From Hyphomicrobium_A sp044507625 (GTDB lineage Bacteria; Pseudomonadota; Alphaproteobacteria; Rhizobiales; Hyphomicrobiaceae), in the NCBI GenBank assembly GCA_044507625.1, contig JBIQJE010000006.1, positions 1-64,000 on the forward strand: DNA of 64,000 nt, given 5' to 3'. This document shows, piece after piece, positions 1 to 9,309 of this stretch. The position numbers and the translations under genes were made by a program. The notes beneath the pieces are model-generated. The model ran no database searches, was not told the DNA's origin, and saw only the letters and a list, made by a program, of their open reading frames with translations. Position 1 is the stretch's first letter; every line of letters begins with the position of its first letter.

Positions 1-524
1 AATTCGTCGAAGGAAAGCCCGCGCGTCGCGATGTAGTATTCCTTCGGGTTGAAGAATTGAGAGAAGGAATCGAGCGCCGCCGCTTCCCAGACGACGCCGA
101 TCAGCATCGCGATCTGAATGATCACGATCGCGCGCGTCGCCGAACGCGGCGAAGCCGTAATGCCGAGCATCACGAACGTCGCAGGCAGCAGCATGTCGCG
201 GATGAATTTCGGGTTGAAGTCTTCCATGGCGCCCATGCGCACGAGGCCGAACCCCACCGCGAACACCGCGAGCGCGATCCACGGCTTCATCTCCGGACGC
301 AAATGCAGCACCGCCCAGCCGCCCGCTGCACCGACGATGAGAACCTCCATCGCGATGACCATGCCGGAGCTGAGCGGGAACGCGTGCGCATTGACGACGG
401 CGAGTCCGGCGTTGAACAGCACGGCGCCGACGACGAGTAGCGGCGCAAGCCATTCGCCGGCCAGCCCGTAGAGGCGCAGCCAGATCGTCTGTTCGGCAAC
501 GGAGTTGGCGCTGGCAGCAGCCAT
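1..524 (-). CDS. Multi-spanning membrane protein, possible polysaccharide polymerase (3' end cut off)
   Basis: The gene runs off the left edge, so about 174 N-terminal residues are visible. The translation starts MAAASANSVAEQTIW and holds at least four hydrophobic segments separated by short polar loops. A later stretch reads NPKEYYIATRG, which resembles a motif in GumE/Wzy-like exopolysaccharide polymerases; this is recollection of a pattern, not an alignment. It lies 126 bases downstream of the flippase on the same strand, which fits a polymerase in a Wzx/Wzy-type locus. The ATG at 522-524 is chosen because no better in-frame start with a ribosome-binding site is seen upstream. Other polytopic polysaccharide proteins, such as an O-antigen ligase, remain possible. 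Confidence 0.6.
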   Translation of the reverse strand, partial: MAAASANSVAEQTIWLRLYGLAGEWLAPLLVVGAVLFNAGLAVVNAHAFPLSSGMVIAMEVLIVGAAGGWAVLHLRPEMKPWIALAVFAVGFGLVRMGAMEDFNPKFIRDMLLPATFVMLGITASPRSATRAIVIIQIAMLIGVVWEAAALDSFSQFFNPKEYYIATRGLSFDE

Positions 525-640
525 GATCGACTTTCGAAACGCCCTCGGGACACCGGTATGGGCGGCATGGCGCCGGGCAGTCAAACCTCCCAGCGTGCAA
601 TCGTAAATGCGATGCCACCCGTCGCATCGGACGCGAATTT

Positions 641-662
641 GAAGGCCGCGCTAGCGGCCTTC
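641..662 (-). terminator. Hairpin at the end of the flippase gene
   Basis: A perfect 9-bp stem (GAAGGCCGC / GCGGCCTTC) with a 4-base loop spans the stop codon of the minus-strand flippase gene. It is followed on the minus strand by AAATTC rather than a long T run. It could act as a weak terminator or attenuator before the downstream membrane-protein gene, or stabilise the mRNA 3' end. The structure is visible; the function is inferred. Confidence 0.4.
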
Positions 663-2090
663 GTTCTGCCGCGCTGCGATCAGCATTTCCCGCGCGCGGG
701 CCAGCATGTCGTTCACGGAGAGCAAGTTGTAGAGCCGCGCCGCGGCAAGCGCCGCCAGGGCAAAAATTGCGGCCCCGGCGACGAACCCCGAAACCATGTC
801 CCCCAAGACCTGCAGCGTGAGGCCGGAAAGCACATACGCCGCGACCCCGAACGCCGCGACCGCGAGCGCTTCGAGGTAGGGTAAACGCATCACGAAATGA
901 TTGCGCCACGCCACGATGAAAACCGCGCAGCCGAGCACGTTGCCGAGCAGCAGCGACCCGGCCGCGCCTTCGATGCCATAGCGTGGAATGGCAATAAGCC
1001 CGACGATGCCCACCGTCACCGCATGCACCGCCGTGGAAACGAGCAGCAGCCGGCTGTGCTGCACGATGTGAATCACCTGCCCGAAATAGTAGCCGCGCAG
1101 CACCGCAACGACGGAGCTCGCAACGATGAGCGGCAGCGCGGGCTCGATCGCGACGCGCAAGTCCGCACCGAACACCGTATCGAGGATCGGAACGCTGAAC
1201 CGCAGGAAGCCGAGCGGCGCAAACGTCAGCAGGGCCACATAGGCAAGGAAAGCCTGCCCCAGCACCGCGCGCGCCCGCTCCTGCTCGCCCGCGATCACGT
1301 GCGTGCGGACAATCGCCATATAGGCGCCGGATATGGCCTCCGCGACCACGATCAGCACCTGGCGGAAGAGATCGCTCACCGCGCCGTAGCGGCCGGTTTC
1401 AGCGAGGTCGGCAAAGCGCGCGAGCAAAAGGCGGTCGAGCTGATTTCCGGCCGCTTCGAAACCGAAAGCAGGCACCAGCGGCCGCCCGTAGCTCAGCAGC
1501 AGCCGTGCGTCCGCGCCGTTCCACCTCCAGGCGCCGATGCGCCATATGCTCGCTGAAAGCGCGATCGCCGCGCCGATATTTGCCACTCCCACCGCGACCG
1601 CCAGCGACAGTGCCGAGCCGAAGCCGGCGATGGCGAGAATGCCGAGCGCGAGCATCAGCGCCGACCGCACCAGCACGCCAAGCGCCACGATCTCCGCATG
1701 CAGACGCGTGCGTGCGATCTCGTGCAGGGCGTCGTAGCTCGCAAGGCCCGCGACGAGAAAGCCCGTCGCCAGCGCCTCGGTCGGCGTGACGAGCCCTGCG
1801 GATGCGGCAAGCGCCAGTCCGCCCGCGACGAGCACAAGCCCCACCGCCTGCGTTCCGAGGTAGGCAAATATGAAGCCGGGCCCTGCATCCTCGCGATAAC
1901 AGGCGAAGAAGCTGAAACGCAGCCACTGCAGGGTAAGACCGTAGATGATCGTCGCGATGGCCGTGAAGAGGACGAACCCGCCGTACGTTTCCGCGCCGCC
2001 CATGCGCACGAACAGCGCCATGGTGATGACGTTGAGGATTGCAGCGAGGCCCTTGGAGCCGAAATAATAGGCGATGTGGCGGCCGATCAT
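651..2090 (-). CDS. Wzx-type oligosaccharide flippase
   Basis: The product is 479 aa, mostly hydrophobic, with about 12-14 likely membrane helices and very little soluble sequence. This is the size and layout of polysaccharide transporters of the MOP superfamily (Wzx/RfbX). It starts MIGRHIAYYFGSKGLAA, the typical beginning where helix 1 follows almost at once. It would move undecaprenyl-PP-linked oligosaccharide across the inner membrane. The gene is divergent from the GT4 gene at 2373, and a possible polymerase gene follows it on the same strand. Sequence alone cannot tell which glycan it exports. Confidence 0.8.
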   Translation of the reverse strand: MIGRHIAYYFGSKGLAAILNVITMALFVRMGGAETYGGFVLFTAIATIIYGLTLQWLRFSFFACYREDAGPGFIFAYLGTQAVGLVLVAGGLALAASAGLVTPTEALATGFLVAGLASYDALHEIARTRLHAEIVALGVLVRSALMLALGILAIAGFGSALSLAVAVGVANIGAAIALSASIWRIGAWRWNGADARLLLSYGRPLVPAFGFEAAGNQLDRLLLARFADLAETGRYGAVSDLFRQVLIVVAEAISGAYMAIVRTHVIAGEQERARAVLGQAFLAYVALLTFAPLGFLRFSVPILDTVFGADLRVAIEPALPLIVASSVVAVLRGYYFGQVIHIVQHSRLLLVSTAVHAVTVGIVGLIAIPRYGIEGAAGSLLLGNVLGCAVFIVAWRNHFVMRLPYLEALAVAAFGVAAYVLSGLTLQVLGDMVSGFVAGAAIFALAALAAARLYNLLSVNDMLARAREMLIAARQNEGR

Positions 2091-2372
2091 GCGTATCTGC
2101 GAAATCTCAAGGCCGGCTCAGCCCCGGGATCGGAGGCACGCCACGGCGGCTAGCGAGAGCGTGGCGAATATAACCGCCGCGCGCCTGTGGTTGCGGAATA
2201 GAACACTTAATCTTAATTGCCGATGGGATCTTTGCTGCGCGGCGCAAATGGCCATTCTGCATTTAGCTTACCACCGGGACAGAAGCGGAAGGCGTTCGTG
2301 CCGAACACTCACCAGCGGCATATCCGCGACCCACACTCCATTTCACCAAAGACGGCGCCTGAGGCGGGCTCT

Positions 2373-3452
2373 ATGCGAATACTGATACTGGGCGGCTCGG
2401 CCGGCCAGCGGGGTGGCGTCGAGGCATTCTGCGCCCGCGCCAAGCAGGCGATCGAGCAGCTCAGCCCCGATGTCGTGGAGCACCAGAATACCGATACGGC
2501 GTTCCTCAGCCTGCGCAAGCTGCCCGGCCTCGCCCGTGGCTTTTACCGCCTCGCCCGGCAACGCCGCCGGCCGCCGGACTGCGTCTGGCTGCAGTACTCG
2601 AACCTGCCGGATCTCTTCTATCTCCCGTGGGCCAAGCTGCTCGGCTTCAAGGTTCTCGTAACGCCCCACCTAGGCGCCAACTGGCGTTCGCAATCCAACC
2701 CGATGCTGCGAACCCTGAGCCAGCGTCTCCTCGGCCTGTCGGACCGCTTGGGGCTTCTGTCGCACACGCAGGAAACCGAGCTCGCCTTTCCGCCGGACGT
2801 GCCGCGCAGCTACCTGCGCACCTTCCTCGCCGCGTGCGTGATCTCGGGTGAGCACGCACCGCGGCGGCCGGAGCAGAAGCCGTTGCGGCTCGCGCACGTC
2901 TCGCGCCTTTCCGAAGGCAAAGGCACATTTCATTTCGTCGAGGTCTGCCGGCTGCTGCGCGATCGCGGCATCCCGTTCACCGCGACGATCGCCGGCGGGG
3001 CAGACCGCGCAACCCTCGAGCGCCTGGACGCTGCCATCGAAGCTTCCGGCCTCGGCGCGCATATCGAGATGGTGGGAAGCCTCGCCGAGCCCGACTATGC
3101 CCGCCTGCTCGCGTCAACGGACATTCTCGTGCACCTCTCGACGGTCGATTCCTATCCGCTGATCGTCATCGAAGCCATCGCCTGCGCCGCCTTCCCGATC
3201 TGCATCGATTTGCCAGGCGCCGCGTACATGGTGGGGACCTACGCCGGCCACGTCGTTCCGGAGCAGAATTGCGTCACGGAGACCGCCGATTTCATCACGC
3301 GTACGCCGCTGGCGGAGCTGCGCTGCGGGATGGAGAAGGCGATGCGCCACGCGCGCGCCGATTACGGCTGGTCGGCCTGTGTGGCGTCACTGGATGCGGT
3401 GGTGCGTGAGACGGTTGAGGAAGCTCCCGGCGAGCGCGTCGCGGCCTGCTGA
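2373..3452 (+). CDS. GT4-family glycosyltransferase
   Basis: The product is 359 aa, a normal length for a GT-B fold enzyme. The N-terminal half starts MRILILGGSAGQRGGVEAF, the usual Rossmann glycine-rich start of family 4 (old group 1) enzymes. The C-terminal half has VSRLSEGKG (about 176-184) and DSYPLIVIEA (259-268), the donor-binding E-x7-E region. It probably adds a sugar to the lipid-linked repeat unit on the cytoplasmic face. A longer in-frame reading from a TTG at 2217 is possible, but the ATG at 2373 puts the Rossmann strand at the N-terminus. The 282 bases upstream separate it from the divergent flippase gene and should hold both promoters. Confidence 0.8.
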   Translation: MRILILGGSAGQRGGVEAFCARAKQAIEQLSPDVVEHQNTDTAFLSLRKLPGLARGFYRLARQRRRPPDCVWLQYSNLPDLFYLPWAKLLGFKVLVTPHLGANWRSQSNPMLRTLSQRLLGLSDRLGLLSHTQETELAFPPDVPRSYLRTFLAACVISGEHAPRRPEQKPLRLAHVSRLSEGKGTFHFVEVCRLLRDRGIPFTATIAGGADRATLERLDAAIEASGLGAHIEMVGSLAEPDYARLLASTDILVHLSTVDSYPLIVIEAIACAAFPICIDLPGAAYMVGTYAGHVVPEQNCVTETADFITRTPLAELRCGMEKAMRHARADYGWSACVASLDAVVRETVEEAPGERVAAC

Positions 3453-3501
3453 ACGGCCAAGCTGCGTTTGCGCGGGGGATGCATCTCGATGCACGCCTGC
3501 A

Positions 3502-4869
3502 TCAGCGGCCGAAACCGCGCCGGCCGAACAGCGCCACCCATGCCACGCCGAACATCAGGCCCACCACGGCTCCCATCACGAGGACGAAGCCCCGCGGCGC
3601 CGACGGGCTGATGGGCGGCACCGCCGCCGCGATGATTCGCGCATTCGACGTATCGATCCGGCCCTGCGCGCCGATCTCCTTCGCGCGCACCAGGAACGCC
3701 TGATAAATTTGCCGGTTTGATTCCGAAACGCGCTCCAACTCCCTCAGCTTCACCATTGCGCCGTTCGAGCGCACGGTCGTTTGCTTCATCGTTTCGAGAT
3801 CGGCCTGCAGGGCTTTCTCGCTGGCCTCCGCCCGCGCGTATTCCGACCGCGCCGCGTCGGCGATCCGGCGCAGTTCCTCGGTGATCAGCTTGCGATAGGC
3901 CGTCCGCTGCTCGTTGATCACCTTGAGTTCCGGATGCTTCCTGCCGAGCAGTGCTTCCGCAGCCCCCTGCCGGCGCATGAGCTGCCCGTACTGCGCACGC
4001 AGGTTCGCGATGGTGGGCGACTGCACCGCTTCGAAGCTCGAATCGGGATCGGCGCCGCTCTCGATCAGCTTGGTAAGCTGCTCCATGCGCGCGCGCTGTT
4101 GCACGACGTTGGCGTGCTCCACGTTGAGGCGCGTGTTCAGCTCCTCGAGCTGCTGATCGCTGATGAGGCGCGAAGCCGACCCGATTAGGTTGTTCTGCGC
4201 CTTGAATTTCTCGACCGCGTCCTCGGATTTACGCACCCGTTCCGCAAGCTCGTTGAGACGCGCCGTCATGGATGTTTCGACGCGCTCCGCAGCGCTTTCG
4301 CGCGCGTTGACCTCGTGTTCGATGTAGAGCTTCGCCGTCGTATCGGCGATCAGCGCGGATTTCGCCGGGTCTTCCGTACGTGCTGAAATGATGATGACAT
4401 AGCTGCGGTTGGCACGGCGAACATCGACGGCGCGCTGCAGCTCGCGCATGGCCCGCGTGCTGTCGTCCTCATGGATGGGTGACGAGATCAAGCCGCGCAC
4501 GCTGCTCAGGAGCCCCGGCGGCCGCACGAATTCCGGGTCCTGATCGAGCCGCAGATATTGCACCACCTCCCGAAGCACCGCCTCCGATTGGGCGATGCGC
4601 AGCTGGCTTTCCACCAGCGACACCGCGAGCTCGTTCGTCTCCGAGCGCGGCGTGACGTCGTTCTGGATGACTTGCAGCCCGCGCGGATCGAGGAAGATTT
4701 CAGTGCTCGCCGTATAGCGCGGCGGCACGATGAAGAGGTAGGCGGCAGCCAGCGCCACGAAGACGAGAACCGACAGCACGATCGTGCGCAGCCCGGACCG
4801 CAGAAGTGCGGTCCAGTAATGCGCATCGCTCGTCCAATGGAATTCGGGGCGGACGGCTTCGGCCGACAT
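3502..4869 (-). CDS. Polysaccharide co-polymerase (Wzz/GumC-type chain-length determinant)
   Basis: The product is 455 aa. A membrane helix near residues 22-45 is followed by a long periplasmic, largely helical region rich in E, R, Q and A. A second helix near the C-terminus (FVLVMGAVVGLMFGVAW) is preceded by the proline-rich loop PPISPSAPRG, a PCP hallmark. The N-terminal RYTASTEIFLDP matches the GumC/ExoP periplasmic start. No Walker motifs or tyrosine tail follow, so this is a PCP without a fused BY-kinase. The ATG at 4869 has GGGGA upstream and is preferred over longer in-frame options. It converges with the GT4 gene, leaving 49 bases between stops. It should control polymer length and export. 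Confidence 0.8.
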   Translation of the reverse strand: MSAEAVRPEFHWTSDAHYWTALLRSGLRTIVLSVLVFVALAAAYLFIVPPRYTASTEIFLDPRGLQVIQNDVTPRSETNELAVSLVESQLRIAQSEAVLREVVQYLRLDQDPEFVRPPGLLSSVRGLISSPIHEDDSTRAMRELQRAVDVRRANRSYVIIISARTEDPAKSALIADTTAKLYIEHEVNARESAAERVETSMTARLNELAERVRKSEDAVEKFKAQNNLIGSASRLISDQQLEELNTRLNVEHANVVQQRARMEQLTKLIESGADPDSSFEAVQSPTIANLRAQYGQLMRRQGAAEALLGRKHPELKVINEQRTAYRKLITEELRRIADAARSEYARAEASEKALQADLETMKQTTVRSNGAMVKLRELERVSESNRQIYQAFLVRAKEIGAQGRIDTSNARIIAAAVPPISPSAPRGFVLVMGAVVGLMFGVAWVALFGRRGFGR

Positions 4870-5062
4870 CTTCAATCGATCCCCTTGAGCCGGAAGGGCT
4901 TCTGGCATGCCGGACACAAAAGGCGCTGGCAACGGGACGACAATAGAAGCCGCGGGCCGCAACGGCATGGTTGCATACAATTTAGCGTTAATCGTCGGCG
5001 AGTTGCTGATGCCTGGACGAGCGCCGGTAAACACCGCGCGCTGCCAACGCCGATTCGATCGC

Positions 5063-6211
5063 TTAGACGGGATGCGGCACCCGCAGCGATTTCAATAGCG
5101 CTTCGGCGGCCGCGTCCGCCGCCGTCCCCATGCCGTACCATAGGGGCATCCGCAAAAGGCGCGCCGGCAGTGTATCCGTCACTGTCATATCGCCGTGGAC
5201 CCGTCCGAAACGCTCGCCCGCGGGCGAAGAATGCAGCGGGATATAGTGGAAAGCCGAGCCGACGTTATTCGCCTTCAGCGTGGCAATCATGGCATTGCGC
5301 TGCGCGTTATCGGGCAGCAGCACATAGTAAATATGGCCGTTGTGGATGCAGTCCTGCGGCACCACCGGCCTGCGCAGCAGACCCTCCCGCTCGGCCTCCG
5401 CGAAGGCATCATGATAGCGCTGCCACGTCGCGAGCCGGTCGGCGATGATGTCGTCGGCACGCTCCAGCTGGGCCCGCAGCACGGCCGCGGTGATCTCGCT
5501 CGGCATATAGGAGGCGCCCTTGTCCACCCAGGTGTACTTGTCGACCTGGCCGAGCATGAAAGCGGTGCGGTTCGTCCCCTTCTCCGCGTGAATCCGCGAC
5601 CGCGCGTATTGGCCCGCCGACGACATGATGAGCGCGCCGCCTTCGCCACTCACGACGTTCTTCGTCTCGTGGAAGCTGAAACAGGCCATGTCCGCGAGGC
5701 CGCCTGCCGGCCGGCCCCTGTAGCTGCACAAAAGCGCCTGCGCGGCATCCTCCACCACCAGGAGCCCATGTCGCCGGGCGATGTCGTTTATGACATCCAT
5801 CTCCGCGCAGACACCCGCATAGTGCACCACGTAGATCGCCCGCGTGCGCGTCGTGATGGCCGCCTCGATGCGCGTTTCATCGATATTCAGCGTATCGGGA
5901 CGAATATCGATGAAAACCGGGGTCCCGCCGCGCATCACGATCGCGTTCGCCGTCGACACGAAAGTGAAGGACGGCATGATGACTTCATCGCCCGGCCCGA
6001 TGCCGCAGAGAATGGCTGCAAGCTCGAGCGCCGAGGTGCAGGATGTCGTCAGCAGCGCATGCGGCGCCCCCAATCGTTCCGTCAGCCATGCCTGGCACCA
6101 CTTGGTGTGCCCGCCGTCGGCTGCCATATGCGGGGCATTCAGCGCCTCCGCGATGAGCTCTAGCTCGCGGCCTGTCACAGGGGCGCGGTTGAATGGGACG
6201 AACCCTGTCAA
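5063..6211 (-). CDS. DegT/DnrJ/EryC1 sugar aminotransferase, WecE-like
   Basis: This is a PLP enzyme of 382 aa that transfers an amino group to a dTDP-4-keto-6-deoxy sugar; WecE of E. coli (376 aa) is the closest type I recognise. The start is read as TTG at 6209-6211, five bases after GAGG, which yields the typical beginning FVPFNRAPV. Longer frames run into the divergent gene's promoter. VVEDAAQ (Asp about 155) and FSFHETKNV (Schiff-base Lys about 184) are both present. The product would be a dTDP-4-amino-4,6-dideoxyhexose for the polysaccharide. RmlA nearby would supply dTDP-glucose; the RmlB dehydratase is not in this window. Confidence 0.85.
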   Translation of the reverse strand: MTGFVPFNRAPVTGRELELIAEALNAPHMAADGGHTKWCQAWLTERLGAPHALLTTSCTSALELAAILCGIGPGDEVIMPSFTFVSTANAIVMRGGTPVFIDIRPDTLNIDETRIEAAITTRTRAIYVVHYAGVCAEMDVINDIARRHGLLVVEDAAQALLCSYRGRPAGGLADMACFSFHETKNVVSGEGGALIMSSAGQYARSRIHAEKGTNRTAFMLGQVDKYTWVDKGASYMPSEITAAVLRAQLERADDIIADRLATWQRYHDAFAEAEREGLLRRPVVPQDCIHNGHIYYVLLPDNAQRNAMIATLKANNVGSAFHYIPLHSSPAGERFGRVHGDMTVTDTLPARLLRMPLWYGMGTAADAAAEALLKSLRVPHPV

Positions 6212-6361
6212 GGTTTCCTCGCTGATATCTGGCAATGGCGAACGGAGCTTTCGGCAGCCCCCCGGCCCCTTAAGTATAGCGAGCGAAAGGCCCTGCGCAT
6301 CAGCCGCTTCCGCGCATAGTTTACCGGCGTATCCAACGGCGCAGAATTCGAACGGGCTGGA

Positions 6362-7420
6362 ATGAAAAACGAAACGATTTTGGTGACGGGCGCCGGCGGC
6401 TATATCGGCAGCGTGCTCGTGCCACAACTGCTGAACTCCGGCTGGAATGTCGTTGCGGTCGACCGCTTCTTCTTCGGCATCGATAAGCTTGCCGACCATG
6501 CGAGCCTGACGAAGCTGCGCAGCGACGTGCGCTTGCTGCAGCCGTCGGCGTTCGAAGGCGTTCGAGCGGTCATCGATCTCGCCGCGCTTTCCAACGATCC
6601 GCTGGGCGATGCCTTCACCGACGAGACGTGGGAGATCAACCACCTTTCGCGCGCCCGCAACGCGCGCCTCGCCAAGGAGGCCGGCGTTCCCCGTTACGTC
6701 ATGCCGTCCTCGTGCTCCATCTACGGCTTCTTCCCGCCCTCACAGATCCTCGACGAGGATTGCACGCCCAATCCGCTCACCGTCTACGCGAAAGCCAACC
6801 TCGCGGCGGAGAATGACATCCGCCCGCTGGCGTCGGACGATTTCACCGTCGGCATCGTACGCTTTGCGACGCTGTTCGGCGTCAGCCCTCGCATGCGCTT
6901 CGACCTCGCGATCAACGGCATGACGGAAACCGCCTGGCGCACCGGCAAGCTGGCCCTGATGCGCGACGGCACGCAGTGGCGCCCGATGATCCACGTGCGC
7001 GACGCCGCCCGCGCGCTGGAATTCATGCTGGGAGCAGACGCCAAAGCGATCAACGGCAAGGTCTTCAACGCCGGGTCCAACGACCTCAACGTGCAGATCC
7101 GTGCGCTCGCCGATCGCGTCGCCGCGCACGTGCCGCGCGACGTCGAGATCGACTGGTACGGCGACCCAGACACCCGCTCCTATCGCGTCGCATTCGATCG
7201 CATCGCGGCGCTCGGCTACACCACCACGATGGGCGTCGAGGACGGCGTCCGCGAAATCGTCGGCGCGCTCGAATCCAAGCATCTGTCGCGCAGCCTCGAC
7301 ACGCTCACCCTCGATTGGTACCGCGCGCTCGAAGAGTGGCGCAGCCGCATCGAGGAGGTCGTCATCGAGGGCAAGATCATCAAGCGTCTGGGAGCGCTCC
7401 CGTGCGCGGCATCGTCCTAG
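6362..7420 (+). CDS. NAD-dependent epimerase/dehydratase-like extended SDR, variant active site
   Basis: The product is 352 aa. It opens with the Rossmann motif VTGAGGYIG (8-16), followed by DLAALSNDP (72-80) and the Ser-rich MPSSCSIYG. These mark an extended short-chain dehydrogenase acting on a nucleotide sugar. The catalytic Tyr is at 142, but the usual YxxxK reads YAKAN, so Asn146 stands where Lys is expected. The stop lies 19 bases inside the rmlA gene, so the two are translationally coupled. The gene is divergent from the WecE-like gene across 150 bases. The exact reaction is unknown: it may be an epimerase, a reductase or a non-catalytic relative. Confidence 0.75.
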   Translation: MKNETILVTGAGGYIGSVLVPQLLNSGWNVVAVDRFFFGIDKLADHASLTKLRSDVRLLQPSAFEGVRAVIDLAALSNDPLGDAFTDETWEINHLSRARNARLAKEAGVPRYVMPSSCSIYGFFPPSQILDEDCTPNPLTVYAKANLAAENDIRPLASDDFTVGIVRFATLFGVSPRMRFDLAINGMTETAWRTGKLALMRDGTQWRPMIHVRDAARALEFMLGADAKAINGKVFNAGSNDLNVQIRALADRVAAHVPRDVEIDWYGDPDTRSYRVAFDRIAALGYTTTMGVEDGVREIVGALESKHLSRSLDTLTLDWYRALEEWRSRIEEVVIEGKIIKRLGALPCAASS

Positions 7421-8289
7421 CCGGCGGCCGCGGCACGCGGCTACTACCGGCCACGGGCGTGATCTCCAAGCAGCTCCTGCCCATCTACGACACCCCCATG
7501 ATCTTCCATCCGGTCGCCCTGCTTATGGCGGCCGGCATCCGCGAGATCATGCTCATATCGACGCCCGAGAGCCTGCCGGCGTTCCGGCAGCTTCTGGGCG
7601 ACGGGTCCCAGTTCGGTATCGTCCTGCGCTATGCGGAGCAGGCCGAGCCGCGCGGCATTGCCGAGGCGCTGATCATCGCCGACGCGTTCACCCGCGGCGG
7701 ACCCGCGACGCTCGTTCTCGGCGACAACCTCTTCCTCGGCGGTGCCACCGCGAAGCTCATGCGCGACGCTTTCCGCCGCGCATCGGGCGCAACCGTGTTC
7801 GCAACGCCCGTCGATAACCCGCAAGCGTTCGGAATCGTATCGCTGGATGAAAATGGCGTCGCCACCGCCATCGAGGAAAAGCCGCGCGAGCCGCAGTCGA
7901 ACTATGCGGTCACCGGACTTTACATCTACGACGGGAGCGCCGCCGATATTGCCGCCTCCGTGCAGCCCTCCGCGCGCGGCGAAATCGAAATCACCGACGT
8001 CAACCGCGCCTACCTGAAGCACGGCAACCTCTTCGTGGAGACCCTGCCGCCGGAGGAGACGTGGTTCGATACCGGCACGCCGGACTCCCTTCTTGAGGCG
8101 GCAAGCCTCGTACGCCGGCTCGAGAAGGAAAGCGGGCGCAAGATTGGCTGCCTCGAGGACATCGCCTTTGCAGCCCGCTGGATCGATGCCGACGGTGTGC
8201 GCGCCGCCGCCCGGCGTTGGCACGGCAGCGCCTATGCCCGCTATCTCGATGCCCTCGCCGCGGAAGCTCCGGTGCTCGAGCGCTCCTGA
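7402..8289 (+). CDS. rmlA: Glucose-1-phosphate thymidylyltransferase
   Basis: This enzyme joins dTTP and glucose-1-phosphate to give dTDP-glucose, the first step to dTDP-deoxysugars. The product is 295 aa, the normal length. The nucleotide-binding signature LAGGRGTRLLP lies right at the N-terminus, followed by SKQLLPIYDTPMI. VLGDNLFLG and EEKPREPQSNYAVTGLY are also seen, as are DVNRAYL and WFDTGTPDSLLEA. The GTG at 7402 is chosen because it gives the canonical N-terminus and follows GGGAG; it overlaps the upstream SDR by 19 bases. Its product probably feeds the WecE-like aminotransferase. Confidence 0.92.
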   Translation: MRGIVLAGGRGTRLLPATGVISKQLLPIYDTPMIFHPVALLMAAGIREIMLISTPESLPAFRQLLGDGSQFGIVLRYAEQAEPRGIAEALIIADAFTRGGPATLVLGDNLFLGGATAKLMRDAFRRASGATVFATPVDNPQAFGIVSLDENGVATAIEEKPREPQSNYAVTGLYIYDGSAADIAASVQPSARGEIEITDVNRAYLKHGNLFVETLPPEETWFDTGTPDSLLEAASLVRRLEKESGRKIGCLEDIAFAARWIDADGVRAAARRWHGSAYARYLDALAAEAPVLERS

Positions 8290-8412
8290 CGCGTGTCGCA
8301 ACCCGCCCTGCCTTCCAGCGCAGGACGTTGAGGTAGTTTTGCGGCGACACGCTCGCGTCCCTCGATTCAGTCTGCTAGGACCTTCAGCCTCCCGCTGAAG
8401 AAGGGACGCTGC

Positions 8413-9309
8413 GTGCTGCGCCGTATCATCGATCTTTGGTTATCTCGCAACGCTGAGCCCCAGGCCGACGCCCTAGCGGCCGTCGCACATTTGCAGCCTA
8501 TGGTGGTCGTCACCGGCGGATCCCGGGGGATCGGGCTCGCCATCGCGCGGCGCTTCGCGCGCGCAGGCTACCCCGTCACCGTCGTCGCGCGGGGCGCCGC
8601 CGTCCTTGATGACGCCGCTGCGGCCATTGCCCGTAAGTATGACGTTAAGGCTCTTGCACTCGCCCTCGACGTCGCCGACAGGGACGCAGCGCAGCGCATC
8701 GATGCCGCGCTCGCCGCCGAGGGCTTCTATCTCGACGTGCTCGTCAATTGTGCCGGCACCGGGCTCGCCGGCCCCTTTGTCAGCCACCCGGAAGCAGCCA
8801 TCGATACGCTGATCGATACCAACGCATCAGCCCTCACCCGCCTTACCCGCCACGCATTGCCGCAGATGCTGGCGCGCGGGCGCGGGGGGATACTCAATGT
8901 CGCATCCCTCGGCGGCCTCGTGCCCGGACCGAACCAGGCCGCCTACTACGCCAGCAAGGCGTTCGTCGTCTCCCTCACACGCGCCATCGCCACCGAGAAT
9001 GCCGGCCGCGGCGTTCGCATCATGGCGCTTGCCCCCGGCCCGGTGGACACCGGCTTCCATCAGGCGATGGGCGCGGAGCTTTCGTTCTATCGCCAGCTTC
9101 TGCTCGCCCTCAGTGCAGATCAGACGGCGCGCGCCGCCTACCGCGCCTACGTGCTCGGCTGGCGTCTCTTTGTCCCAGGCCCTACCGGCAAGTTGCTGCA
9201 AGTTGCGCTTTGGATCATCCCCCACGCACTGCTGTTGCCGCTCACGGGCTGGCTGTTACGGCGGCGCGAGGAACGCCCCTGGATTGACATGTCCGATAAG
9301 GAAACGTGA
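8413..9309 (+). CDS. Classical short-chain dehydrogenase/reductase
   Basis: The product is 298 aa. After about 30 leader residues come the cofactor motif TGGSRGIG, then NCAGTG, the catalytic Ser in NVASLGG and YYASK (YxxxK), so all classical SDR residues are present. The C-terminal 60 residues are extended and hydrophobic (VALWIIPHALLLPLTGWLL), suggesting membrane association, as in SDRs that act on lipids or fatty acyl chains. The start is a GTG at 8413. It follows rmlA by 123 bases on the same strand and may belong to the glycan locus, but its substrate cannot be told. Confidence 0.75.
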   Translation: MLRRIIDLWLSRNAEPQADALAAVAHLQPMVVVTGGSRGIGLAIARRFARAGYPVTVVARGAAVLDDAAAAIARKYDVKALALALDVADRDAAQRIDAALAAEGFYLDVLVNCAGTGLAGPFVSHPEAAIDTLIDTNASALTRLTRHALPQMLARGRGGILNVASLGGLVPGPNQAAYYASKAFVVSLTRAIATENAGRGVRIMALAPGPVDTGFHQAMGAELSFYRQLLLALSADQTARAAYRAYVLGWRLFVPGPTGKLLQVALWIIPHALLLPLTGWLLRRREERPWIDMSDKET

